From Coriobacteriia bacterium (GTDB lineage: Bacteria; Actinomycetota; Coriobacteriia; Coriobacteriales; QAMH01): a DNA stretch of 11,349 nt. The first letter of the stretch is position 1, and the number at the start of each line of letters is the position of its first letter. The stretch is from contig CAAEKX010000138.1 of assembly GCA_900756605.1 (NCBI GenBank), positions 1-11,349 on the forward strand, in the 5' to 3' direction. The notes under the pieces are model-generated. The model searched no databases and was not told the DNA's origin. It was given only the letters and a program-made list of their open reading frames with translations. The position numbers were made by a program, and so were the translations under genes. Of the stretch, positions 1-6,213 are shown piece by piece.

Positions 1-753
1 CTCATCACGGACGGTGTGTGCGAGGCGCATACCGGGTATCTTACAGAACCCTATGCAGACGATCCCTCTACGTGCGGTGAGCCTACTGTTGCGTACGACG
101 AACTACTTTCTCTTGTGCGACAGGCGGATGCTGCTGGCTATTCCGTGCGTTTGCACTGCATCGGCAACGGAGCAGTCAAGCAAGCGCTTGACGTGTTCGA
201 GCAGGTTGGCAAGGAACAAGGGTTCAAGGGCCACCATAACTGCATCGAGCATATCGAAACGTGTTGCCCTGACGATATCGAGCGCTTTGCTCAGCTTGGC
301 GTAATCGCGTCGATGCAGCCAATTCACTCGGTCCTCAACGTTGAGGGCTACCCCGCGCTTCTGGGCGAGAAATGGATTCCGTATATGTGGCCTCAGAAAT
401 CGCTGCTTGATTCTCATGCAATCGTTGCATTTGGAACCGATGCCCCCGTTTGGAACTTCAATCCCATGGAGGGTATCTATGCTGCCATAACACGCCAACA
501 GCCGTGGGATGCCCAGCCCGAGGGAGGGTTTGTCCCAGAGCAGAGAATCACGTTGGCTCAGGCCTTGCAGGCGTACACCTACGGCGCTGCCTACGCGGAG
601 GGCTACGAGCATGAGATTGGCTCGATTGAGAGAGGTAAGCTGGCTGACATTGTGGTGATGGATCGCAACCTGTTTACCGCGGCTCCGGAAGAGATTCTCG
701 AAGCAAAGGTTGCTCTCACCATTGTTGATGGCCAAGTTGTCTACGAGGCTTAG
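1..753 (+). CDS. Amidohydrolase family 3 (YtcJ-like) metal-dependent hydrolase, 3' part only
   Basis: The gene is cut at the left edge: the frame is open from base 1 and the real start and the N-terminal metal ligands lie outside. The 250 visible residues match the C-terminal part of Amidohydro_3/YtcJ-type hydrolases, which cleave exocyclic amides or cyclic amide/hydantoin-like compounds in the cytoplasm using bound metal. Seen in order: a DGV..AHTGYLTEPYAD segment, HCIGNGAV (family form usually HxIGDxA, so Asp is replaced by Asn here), the IEHIE histidine, GVIASMQPIHS, FGTDAPV carrying the late metal-site aspartate, and the closing GSIERGKLADIVVMD typical of the composite beta-sandwich. The MFS gene begins 19 nt after the stop, suggesting an operon in which the transporter imports the substrate. 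The exact substrate cannot be told from sequence. Family assignment is firm. Confidence 0.88.
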   Translation, partial: LITDGVCEAHTGYLTEPYADDPSTCGEPTVAYDELLSLVRQADAAGYSVRLHCIGNGAVKQALDVFEQVGKEQGFKGHHNCIEHIETCCPDDIERFAQLGVIASMQPIHSVLNVEGYPALLGEKWIPYMWPQKSLLDSHAIVAFGTDAPVWNFNPMEGIYAAITRQQPWDAQPEGGFVPEQRITLAQALQAYTYGAAYAEGYEHEIGSIERGKLADIVVMDRNLFTAAPEEILEAKVALTIVDGQVVYEA

Positions 754-772
754 CCAATAGGGGGATTGATAG

Positions 773-2050
773 ATGGCAAACGCAACCCACATTTCGAGAC
801 CGCGCTTGTTTCTTGCATTGGCGGCACTGTTCCTTTCTTCCATGTGCACCATGGGGGATTTGGTAATAAATCCAATAGTCGCGAATGTTTACGAGGCATT
901 TGCCGATGCGCCCTTGTGGCTCGTAAATCTGGGAATAACGGGTCCCGCGCTCGTCGGGCTTCCGTTTGGTCTTCTAGCTGGATACCTGTGCGATCGTGTA
1001 GACAAGCGCATCATCATGGTCGCGGGTTTTGCCATCTTTACCCTCTCGTCCGTATTTGGCATCTTGTATGTGAATGTTTGGTATTTCGTCGTAATGAGGC
1101 TGCTCGCCACCGGCATTGGTTGGGGCATAACTAACACAGCGGCTTTTGCCATTCTCGCAGACCTTTTTACTGATGATACGCAGCACGCGCGCTATGTAGG
1201 TTGGTATAACGCCTGCATGTCCGTGCTGGGCGCCCTGCTCGCATCTGCATCCGGCTTTCTTGCCGTTGGCGGATGGGTGCTTTCCTATAGGGCGTATTGG
1301 CTTGCTGTCCCCGTTCTCGCCATGCTCGTTGCGTTCCTTCCCTCCTTTCCCCCAAAGACAGATACCTTCGAACGCGTGGAAGCAGTACATGGCGAATCAC
1401 GTTCGTCTGCCGGTGCGCTTGGCCGGGCTATGAACGTGACGTGGACTAATGAGGGTGGGGCCACGAAAAAATGGTGGGTGGCAATTGTGCCGCTGACAGT
1501 ACAAGTTTTCTTTGTGGCCCTGCTCTACTACATTATTTTGTATCTCGTGGGCGTTTACGTTTCCGACAAGGGGTTGGGCGATGAGGCGTTTACAGGGTTG
1601 CTTACGAGTATCTTGACCATATCTACTGCTATCGGATCAATCGCGTTCGGCTTTTTCTACAAGGCTTTGAAGAATAAGGTGTACATTCCGGGGCTGCTTG
1701 CCATTGCCGCCGCTTTCTTTATCTTGTCGTGGACGGATTCGCAGATTGTCGCAGCGATGACTCTTGCACTTGCCGGTCTTGGCTGGGCGTTCTATTTCTG
1801 CTTCTTCTATACGTACTGCACCGAGCTTGTGCCCAATGCTAAAAACGGCATGGCGACTTCGGTGGTTGCGGCATCGAATGGGCTTGCCGTAAGTGCAAGT
1901 TCGCAGACGTTGACATACGCTATGGCTGCAACGGGGTTAACGTCTTTTCAGCTCTACCCGGCTTTCGGTTGTGTGATGCTCGTCGTGCTTGTGCTGTCCG
2001 TGCTCTGGGGTATTTACCGGTCATGGCGGCGTCGTTGTGCTGCTGTCTAG
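773..2050 (+). CDS. Major facilitator superfamily (MFS) transporter
   Basis: A 425-residue, very hydrophobic protein of normal MFS length, with about twelve membrane helices expected and a hydrophilic central loop at roughly residues 194-236. The loop between helices 2 and 3 carries the MFS motif A pattern at residues 66-79 (GLLAGYLCDRVDKR). An aspartate sits in the first helix at residue 29, as often seen in proton-coupled carriers. The start at 773 has a strong Shine-Dalgarno sequence (AGGGGGA, 759-765) seven bases ahead. It follows the amidohydrolase at 19 nt in the same direction, so it probably imports that enzyme's substrate or exports its product; this is inference from context. Codon use is clearly less GC-biased at third positions than in upp just downstream. 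No clear terminator hairpin follows the stop. The substrate is unknown. Confidence 0.88.
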   Translation: MANATHISRPRLFLALAALFLSSMCTMGDLVINPIVANVYEAFADAPLWLVNLGITGPALVGLPFGLLAGYLCDRVDKRIIMVAGFAIFTLSSVFGILYVNVWYFVVMRLLATGIGWGITNTAAFAILADLFTDDTQHARYVGWYNACMSVLGALLASASGFLAVGGWVLSYRAYWLAVPVLAMLVAFLPSFPPKTDTFERVEAVHGESRSSAGALGRAMNVTWTNEGGATKKWWVAIVPLTVQVFFVALLYYIILYLVGVYVSDKGLGDEAFTGLLTSILTISTAIGSIAFGFFYKALKNKVYIPGLLAIAAAFFILSWTDSQIVAAMTLALAGLGWAFYFCFFYTYCTELVPNAKNGMATSVVAASNGLAVSASSQTLTYAMAATGLTSFQLYPAFGCVMLVVLVLSVLWGIYRSWRRRCAAV

Positions 2051-2128
2051 GCCGCGCTTGTGATTCCCATATCAATATATGACGCATTTAAAATAGCTGC
2101 TAAATAAGCAAGATGAAAGATTGTTCTA

Positions 2129-2159
2129 TTGTCCTTGCCAATGCGCCAACGGCTACAAT
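2129..2159 (+). promoter_or_regulatory. Possible upp promoter
   Basis: A good -10 hexamer, TACAAT, lies at 2154-2159. The -35 is weak: TTGTCC at 2129-2134 gives a long 19-nt spacer, while TTGCCA at 2135-2140 is too close (13 nt). Transcription would start near 2166, giving a leader of about 33 nt before the upp start. Judged from the sequence alone. Confidence 0.35.
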
Positions 2160-2184
2160 ATCCCTCACGACACCACCTCTCGCG

Positions 2185-2189
2185 AAAGG
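2185..2189 (+). promoter_or_regulatory. Ribosome binding site that decides the upp start
   Basis: AAAGG nine bases before the ATG at 2199. The frame stays open upstream to 2121, but only this start gives the 209-residue length standard for uracil phosphoribosyltransferases and an N-terminus of the usual family type. Confidence 0.55.
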
Positions 2190-2198
2190 CGCAGACCC

Positions 2199-2828
2199 AT
2201 GGCAAGCGTGCACGTCATCGACCATCCGCTCATCGAGGCCAAGCTTACGCACATGCGCGATCGCGATACGACCTCACCCGAGTTCAGGATGCTTCTCAAG
2301 GAGATTTCCATCCTCATGGGCTACGAGATCACGCGCGACTTCCCAACCAAGCTACGCGAGGTCGATACGCCGATTTGCCGCGGTTCCTTTCCCGTTCTCA
2401 AGGATGACTTCTTCACCATCGTGCCCATCTTACGTGCCGGTCTCGGCATGGTCGACGGCCTGCTGGAACTCATGCCCTTTGCCCACGTGGGCCATATCGG
2501 CCTCGTGCGAAACGAGCAGACCCATCTTCCCGAGGAGTACTACTACAAGATGCCCGAGGGCTACGAAAGCTCCGTCATCATGGTGGTCGATCCCATGCTG
2601 GCCACCGGCGGAAGCGCGGTCGACGCCATCTCGAGTCTCAAGAAACGCGGCTGCAACAACATCCGCCTCGTGAACTTGGTGGCCGCGCCCCAGGGCATCG
2701 AAGCGGTGCGCGCGGCCCATCCCGATGTCGACATCTACGTCGCCACCGTGGACGAGGGCCTGAACGAAGACGCTTACATCATTCCCGGTCTGGGCGATGC
2801 GGGTGACCGCATCTTCGGCACGAAATAG
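2199..2828 (+). CDS. upp: Uracil phosphoribosyltransferase
   Basis: This cytoplasmic salvage enzyme condenses uracil with PRPP to give UMP and pyrophosphate. The 209-residue product has the normal family length. The type-I phosphoribosyltransferase PRPP loop is at residues 130-140 (VDPMLATGGSA), preceded by the hydrophobic strand SVIMVV. The uracil-binding segment YIIPGLGDAGDRIFGT is at the C-terminus (193-208). PILRAGLGMVDGLLEL (76-91) and the RNEQTHLPEEYYYKMP flap region (105-119) are also as expected. ATG 2199 was chosen over the longer open frame because of family length and the AAAGG site ahead. A small metallopeptidase gene starts nine bases after the stop and is probably co-transcribed. 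I saw no obvious attenuator or pyrimidine-responsive leader. Identification is secure. Confidence 0.97.
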   Translation: MASVHVIDHPLIEAKLTHMRDRDTTSPEFRMLLKEISILMGYEITRDFPTKLREVDTPICRGSFPVLKDDFFTIVPILRAGLGMVDGLLELMPFAHVGHIGLVRNEQTHLPEEYYYKMPEGYESSVIMVVDPMLATGGSAVDAISSLKKRGCNNIRLVNLVAAPQGIEAVRAAHPDVDIYVATVDEGLNEDAYIIPGLGDAGDRIFGTK

Positions 2829-2837
2829 GGAGGACCC

Positions 2838-3236
2838 ATGGTTCACATGAGCGATGACGAATTCGAGGAGCTTGTCCAGGAAGCGCTGGATGCTATGCCC
2901 GAGCAATTCATGGAGGATATGGAGAACGTCGCAGTGGTCATCGCTGACGAACCCACCGAAGACGAGCTTAATCGTATCGATGACGATGGACGGCCGGCCG
3001 GCACCTGGTATGGCGAGGAGATTCTGGGCCTTTACAGCGGCGTGCCCCTCACCGAGCGTTACTACGATGATATGGACGGCGGGTTCCCGGACGTCATTAC
3101 CATCTTCAAGGGGCCGCACGAGCGCTGCTTTGCCACACGCGAGCAGATTGCCGAGGAGGTTCGCAAGACCGTCATCCACGAGATCGGCCATCACTTCGGT
3201 CTGGATGACGCGCGTCTCCACGAGATGGGGTATTAG
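2838..3236 (+). CDS. Small zincin-fold metallopeptidase (Zincin_1 / DUF1025-type)
   Basis: A 132-residue acidic protein with a complete zinc-protease signature near its C-terminus: HEIGHHFGLDD at residues 114-124, matching HExxHxxGxxD, followed by the conserved RLHEMGY ending. The upstream segments YSGVPLTER (66-74) and VITIFKGP (86-93) are also typical of the Pfam Zincin_1 family (PF06262). There is no signal peptide or membrane segment, so it is presumably cytoplasmic; its substrate is unknown and peptidase activity is predicted only from the motif. The Shine-Dalgarno sequence AGGGAGGA (2827-2834) overlaps the upp stop. ATG 2838 lies only three bases after it, while the in-frame ATG at 2847 (residue 4) lies twelve bases after, so the true start could be either. 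The gap to upp is nine bases, so the pair is probably one transcript. Confidence 0.9.
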   Translation: MVHMSDDEFEELVQEALDAMPEQFMEDMENVAVVIADEPTEDELNRIDDDGRPAGTWYGEEILGLYSGVPLTERYYDDMDGGFPDVITIFKGPHERCFATREQIAEEVRKTVIHEIGHHFGLDDARLHEMGY

Positions 3237-3248
3237 GGCTTCGGTCCT
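3235..3248. terminator. Possible hairpin between convergent genes
   Basis: AGGGC (3235-3239), loop TTCG, GTCCT (3244-3248) forms a five-pair stem with one G-U wobble, closed by the very stable C(UUCG)G tetraloop on the plus-strand RNA. It starts inside the stop codon of the metallopeptidase and sits in the 27-nt gap before the end of the convergent arcC gene. No T-tract follows on either strand, so it is not a classical intrinsic terminator. It may instead be a 3'-end stabiliser. Confidence 0.3.
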
Positions 3249-3263
3249 CTCGGACGCTGCTTC

Positions 3264-4220
3264 CTATGCCGTAATGAGGGTGCCACCCTCGCCGCGCAAC
3301 GCCTCTGCCGCGTGCTCGAGCGAGGCGATGAGGGCGCGGCCGCCGGGATGTGCCTCGACGAACTCCACGCAAGCCTGCACCTTGGGCAGCATGCTGCCCG
3401 GGGCAAACTGTCCCTGCTCGATGTACTCCCGCGCTTCGTGCACCGTCATGGCGTCGATTTCCTTTTGCTGCGGCGTGTTGAAGTTGAGGCAGACCTTATC
3501 CACTGCGGTGAGGATGACGAGGAAGTCCGCCCGGAGCTTCCAGGCCAGAATCGAGCTTGTGAGGTCCTTGTCGATGACGGCCTCGACCTCGGTGTAGAGG
3601 TCGTCGTTCTCGACGACGGGAATGCCGGCGCCTCCGCAGGCGACGACCACGTAACCGGCATCCATGAGGTCGCGGATCTGGTCGATCTCGAGGATGTGCT
3701 GCGGGCGGGGGCTTGCCACGACGCGACGCCAACCGCGACCGGAATCCTCCTTGACCGGCACGCCTTCGGCTTTGGAGAGCTTCTCCGCCTCGTCTTTGGT
3801 CATGAAGGCGCCGATGGGCTTTTCCAGGTCCTTGAACGCGGGGTCGTCATCGTCCACCACCACGTGGGTCACGACATCGACCACCGAACGCATGATGTCG
3901 AACTCGTGCAGCTGGTTCATGAGAGCGCAGGTGAGCTGGGCGCCGATATATCCTTGGCTCATGGCGTTGCAGTCCTGCAGCGGCATGAAGGGCACGTGGG
4001 TGGGATCATCGCCATGGGCCACCTCGAAGGCCTGGTTGATGATGCCAACCTGCGGTCCGTTGCCGTGGGTGATGACAACGTTGATGCCCTCCTTGATCAT
4101 CTTGGCAATGAATTTGGCGCTATCGGCAATATGGGCGCGCTGCTCCTTGGGGTCGTCTCCCAGGGCGTTTCCGCCCAGGGCGATGACGACGCGCTTACCC
4201 ATCAGATCGGTCTGGTTCAT
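3264..4220 (-). CDS. arcC: Carbamate kinase
   Basis: A 318-residue amino-acid-kinase-fold enzyme that reversibly transfers phosphate between carbamoyl phosphate and ADP, giving ATP in arginine, citrulline or agmatine fermentation. Seen: VVIALGGNAL (11-20), THGNGPQVG (51-59), GYIGAQL (90-96), VASPRP (168-173), VVACGGAGIPVV (192-203), EAVIDKDLTSSILA (213-226), ILTAVDKVCLNF (236-247) and GSMLPKV (275-281), all at normal family spacing. The frame continues upstream by 35 codons, but that part lies within palindromic repeat DNA. The ATG at 4220 has GAGAGGGG (4227-4234) six bases ahead and gives the standard length, so it is the start. No arcA, arcB, arcD or ptcA is visible. The gene stands alone between a convergent upp operon and a divergent regulator gene. 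Identification is secure. Confidence 0.97.
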   Translation of the reverse strand: MNQTDLMGKRVVIALGGNALGDDPKEQRAHIADSAKFIAKMIKEGINVVITHGNGPQVGIINQAFEVAHGDDPTHVPFMPLQDCNAMSQGYIGAQLTCALMNQLHEFDIMRSVVDVVTHVVVDDDDPAFKDLEKPIGAFMTKDEAEKLSKAEGVPVKEDSGRGWRRVVASPRPQHILEIDQIRDLMDAGYVVVACGGAGIPVVENDDLYTEVEAVIDKDLTSSILAWKLRADFLVILTAVDKVCLNFNTPQQKEIDAMTVHEAREYIEQGQFAPGSMLPKVQACVEFVEAHPGGRALIASLEHAAEALRGEGGTLITA

Positions 4221-4256
4221 GATGCACCCCTCTCTGAGGTGAATTAGTCTCCGAAA

Positions 4257-4262
4257 AATATA
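4257..4262 (-). promoter_or_regulatory. Possible -10 element of the arcC promoter
   Basis: Read on the minus strand, TATATT lies 36 bases ahead of the arcC start codon, a sensible position for a -10 box. No good -35 hexamer is seen. The -35 position falls within the start of the first palindromic repeat unit (from 4275). Confidence 0.3.
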
Positions 4263-4274
4263 CTCCATTCCCCC

Positions 4275-4432
4275 TGTCATTTCGACCGGAGGGGCCGAAG
4301 GCCCCGGAGTGGAGAAATCTCTCACCTTGCCGGGTGCAGAGAGTCAAGACCGAGATTTCTCGACTTCGGCGCTTCGCGCCTCCGCTCGAAATGACAGGCA
4401 AACCGCCTTCGCGCTCTACGCTCGAAATGACA
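4275..4432. repeat. REP-like palindromic repeat cluster 1 (units facing inward)
   Basis: Three related units occupy the centre of the 379-nt region between arcC and the XRE gene. Unit A (4275-4322) begins TGTCATTTCGACC and ends GAAATCTCTC, with an inner hairpin GGGGCC-gaa-GGCCCC (4291-4305). Unit B (4352-4396) reads in the opposite sense, from GAGATTTCTCGAC to CTCGAAATGACA, with an inner hairpin GGCGC-ttc-GCGCC (4368-4380). A partial B (4404-4432) again ends CTCGAAATGACA. The same family occurs at 7823-7926. Conserved ends with variable hairpin centres are typical of dispersed extragenic palindromes. They do not code for protein. They may act on transcript ends or be mobilised in trans; no transposase is in the window. 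Confidence 0.8.
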
Positions 4433-4475
4433 AGTCAAAAGCATTACGGTATGTATCATCCCAGATAGGGAACAG

Positions 4476-4536
4476 GTGCAACCGATGGTTGCGGCCGATA
4501 AAATGCAAATTGACTACGAGAGATGCTAGTGCAACC
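4476..4536 (+). promoter_or_regulatory. Possible operator and promoter of the XRE-DUF4097 operon
   Basis: A perfect inverted repeat, GCAACC-gat-GGTTGC, lies at 4478-4492. The 8-mer GTGCAACC that begins at 4476 recurs at 4529-4536, 53 bases (about five helical turns) further on. A -10-like TAAAAT at 4499-4504 stands just after the palindrome, and a lone TTGACT is at 4510-4515. A regulator bound to the palindrome would block this promoter. Autoregulation by the downstream XRE protein is a natural guess but is not shown. Confidence 0.4.
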
Positions 4537-4585
4537 AGGGCGTAAACCGTATGTTTGGCGAGAGGAAAACGCATGACACCAAAAC

Positions 4586-4592
4586 GAAGGGA
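4586..4592 (+). promoter_or_regulatory. Ribosome binding site of the XRE gene
   Basis: GAAGGGA, seven bases before ATG 4600, supports that start. An alternative, AGAGGA (4561-4566), lies six bases before an in-frame ATG at 4573 and would add nine residues (MTPKRREPR). Confidence 0.55.
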
Positions 4593-4599
4593 ACCACGC

Positions 4600-5286
4600 A
4601 TGAACGTCGAAATCGCGCAGCGTCTTGCAGCCATGCGTCGCGAGAAGGGCTATAGCCAAGAGGAGCTTGCCAACAGACTCGGGCTCTCGCGTCAGGCCGT
4701 TTCGAAATGGGAACGGGCCGAGTCATCGCCCGACACGGGGAACCTTATCGCGTTGGCCGACCTCTACGGTGTGACGCTCGATGAGCTCGTACGCGTAGAT
4801 GTCGACATTGCCGACGATGTCCGCTTCGAGGAAGCGGACAAGGAAACGACGGTCGAAGTGACCGCCGAGACGATCACGGCGGCAGCCGAAAGCGCGGCAG
4901 CGACAGCAGCCCGCGCCGAGGCGGCTGCACGTGTGCACGAGCTGAAGGACGAGCTGAAGGATGCTGTGGCTCAGGCGGCGGCCGATGCGCAGCCCAAAGC
5001 GCCCGATACGCCACAGCCGCCACCGCCCGACCCAAAGACACGCTATGCACCGCAGGCCCCAGAGGGTTCGCCAACATCCGGGCATCCTGCACGCAGTCCC
5101 TGGACGACTTTTCCGTACCCTATCGCCTGCGTAATCATCTATTTGATCATGGGCTTCGTTTTTGGCTGGTGGCATCCTGGTTGGGTGATCTTTCTCACCA
5201 TTCCCATCTATTACTGGATAGTGCGTGTTGTCGAGGATGACCCCAATTGGCGCGCGTCCCATGATGACACGTCTTCGAGGGGCTGA
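4600..5286 (+). CDS. XRE-family transcriptional regulator with C-terminal membrane hairpin
   Basis: A 228-residue protein. Residues 1-60 form a Cro/C1-type helix-turn-helix: the core GYSQEELANRLGLSRQAVSKWE is the textbook pattern, followed by DTGNLIALADLYGVTLDELV. An alanine-rich, probably helical or coiled-coil stretch follows (about 88-130), then a proline-rich linker (130-165). Two hydrophobic helices come last (about 173-190 and 194-211, around IIYLIMGFVFGWW and VIFLTIPIYYWIV) with a short charged tail. The DNA-binding head would therefore be tethered to the inner face of the membrane. The start at 4600 matches the usual N-terminus of this HTH class and has GAAGGGA ahead; ATG 4573 is possible. 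Its stop overlaps the start of the DUF4097 gene (TGATG), implying translational coupling. Ligand and targets are unknown. Confidence 0.85.
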   Translation: MNVEIAQRLAAMRREKGYSQEELANRLGLSRQAVSKWERAESSPDTGNLIALADLYGVTLDELVRVDVDIADDVRFEEADKETTVEVTAETITAAAESAAATAARAEAAARVHELKDELKDAVAQAAADAQPKAPDTPQPPPPDPKTRYAPQAPEGSPTSGHPARSPWTTFPYPIACVIIYLIMGFVFGWWHPGWVIFLTIPIYYWIVRVVEDDPNWRASHDDTSSRG

Positions 5287-6203
5287 TGACCATGACACGA
5301 TTGACCAATTCCTCATATGTGAAGATAGGCCTTCTTGTGCTCCTGGCCATCGTACTATGCGGTGGTATCGTTAGTTGCTCCGCGCGCTGCACGCCAAGCT
5401 ATGACTTCGACTATTCCTACGACGATGTCACCATGCGCGAGACTGGCGCGGGCTCTGTCGCCGGTGCGGATGTTCAAAACGTTGCCATCGCCTGGGCAGC
5501 TGGCTCTGCAATCGTTACCGTTTGCGACGATGCCGAGACGAATGGCGAGGTGGTCTTTACCGAGACGGGTTCAGCCGTACGCAGCCATCCTCTGCGCTGG
5601 ACCTGCGAGAACGGTACGCTCTATATCAGTTATGACAGCCTGAAAAACGGCATCTTCGGCTGTTCGAGCTTTGGCTCCAAGCAGCTTGAGGTCAAGATCC
5701 CGCGTAGCGTCGCACAGGTGCTTGGTCGCTTCGAGCTCGATGTTGCTTCGGGTGATTACACGGTCGAGGGTCTGACGTGTCAGACTGTGAAACTCGGCAT
5801 CGCTTCCGGTACCGTCGAGGTGACCGATGCGGTCGCTCAGAATCTCAAAGCCGACATTGCGAGCGGACGCGTTGCCTTGACCGGCGATCTCACCGATACG
5901 CTTGACCTGAAAATGGCCAGTGGCGATGCCAGCATTTCGACTCGGCAGTGTCCCAAGAGCGGAAAGCTGGACATCGCGAGCGGCTCGGTAAACGTTACGC
6001 TCCCAGGCCAGAGCGCTTTCGAGCTCTCCTACGATGCCCTGTCGGGGCGTGTTGATAGTGATTTTTCCGTGCGATCGGGCACGCCCTATGCCGGGCCACC
6101 CAACTCAAACGGAAGCACTGTCTACGGTGATGCGAGTGCCGAGGTCACGGGACGCTTTGACGTGGATATGGCGAGCGGAAACCTTGCCTTCCGCAAGATG
6201 TAA
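5286..6203 (+). CDS. DUF4097-type beta-strand-repeat protein, probable lipoprotein
   Basis: A 305-residue exported protein. Residues 13-31 are a hydrophobic signal ending in a lipobox-like IVSC with Cys31, so it is either lipid-anchored or held by an uncleaved helix. The mature part carries the recurrent ASG turn of DUF4097 beta-helical repeats: VASGD, IASGT, IASGR, MASGD, IASGS, a degenerate ALSGR, and MASGN near the C-terminus, roughly one per 20-25 residues in the second half. The gene overlaps the stop of the membrane-anchored XRE regulator by one base. GAGGGG (5277-5282) serves either ATG 5286 (three bases away) or ATG 5292 (nine bases away), so the start may be two codons later. DUF4097 proteins often sit beside regulators or membrane partners of unknown function; a link to envelope sensing is inference. 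It ends ten bases from the convergent surface-protein gene. Confidence 0.82.
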   Translation: MTMTRLTNSSYVKIGLLVLLAIVLCGGIVSCSARCTPSYDFDYSYDDVTMRETGAGSVAGADVQNVAIAWAAGSAIVTVCDDAETNGEVVFTETGSAVRSHPLRWTCENGTLYISYDSLKNGIFGCSSFGSKQLEVKIPRSVAQVLGRFELDVASGDYTVEGLTCQTVKLGIASGTVEVTDAVAQNLKADIASGRVALTGDLTDTLDLKMASGDASISTRQCPKSGKLDIASGSVNVTLPGQSAFELSYDALSGRVDSDFSVRSGTPYAGPPNSNGSTVYGDASAEVTGRFDVDMASGNLAFRKM

Positions 6204-6213
6204 CGCCGACGCG

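Noticed and set aside
103..852. Minus-strand open frame of 249 codons opposite the amidohydrolase and the MFS start
   Set aside because: The sense strand encodes conserved family motifs; the antisense translation shows none.
2051..2128. Terminator after the MFS gene
   Set aside because: The AT-rich stretch has no convincing stem; only scattered short complementarities were seen.
2430..3221. Minus-strand open frame of 263 codons across upp and the metallopeptidase
   Set aside because: It spans two well-supported genes and their junction in antisense, with no recognisable domain.
3312..4247. Plus-strand open frame of 311 codons opposite arcC
   Set aside because: It lies wholly antisense to a clear carbamate kinase, its His/Val/Gly-rich translation resembles no family, and its start lies in the arcC ribosome-site region. 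High-GC codon bias on the other strand explains it.
4221..4325. 35-codon N-terminal extension of arcC
   Set aside because: The extension is translated REP-like repeat, would make the protein longer than the family, and ATG 4220 has a proper ribosome site.
4510..4515. TTGACT as a -35 box for the XRE gene
   Set aside because: No acceptable -10 hexamer lies 16-18 bases downstream.
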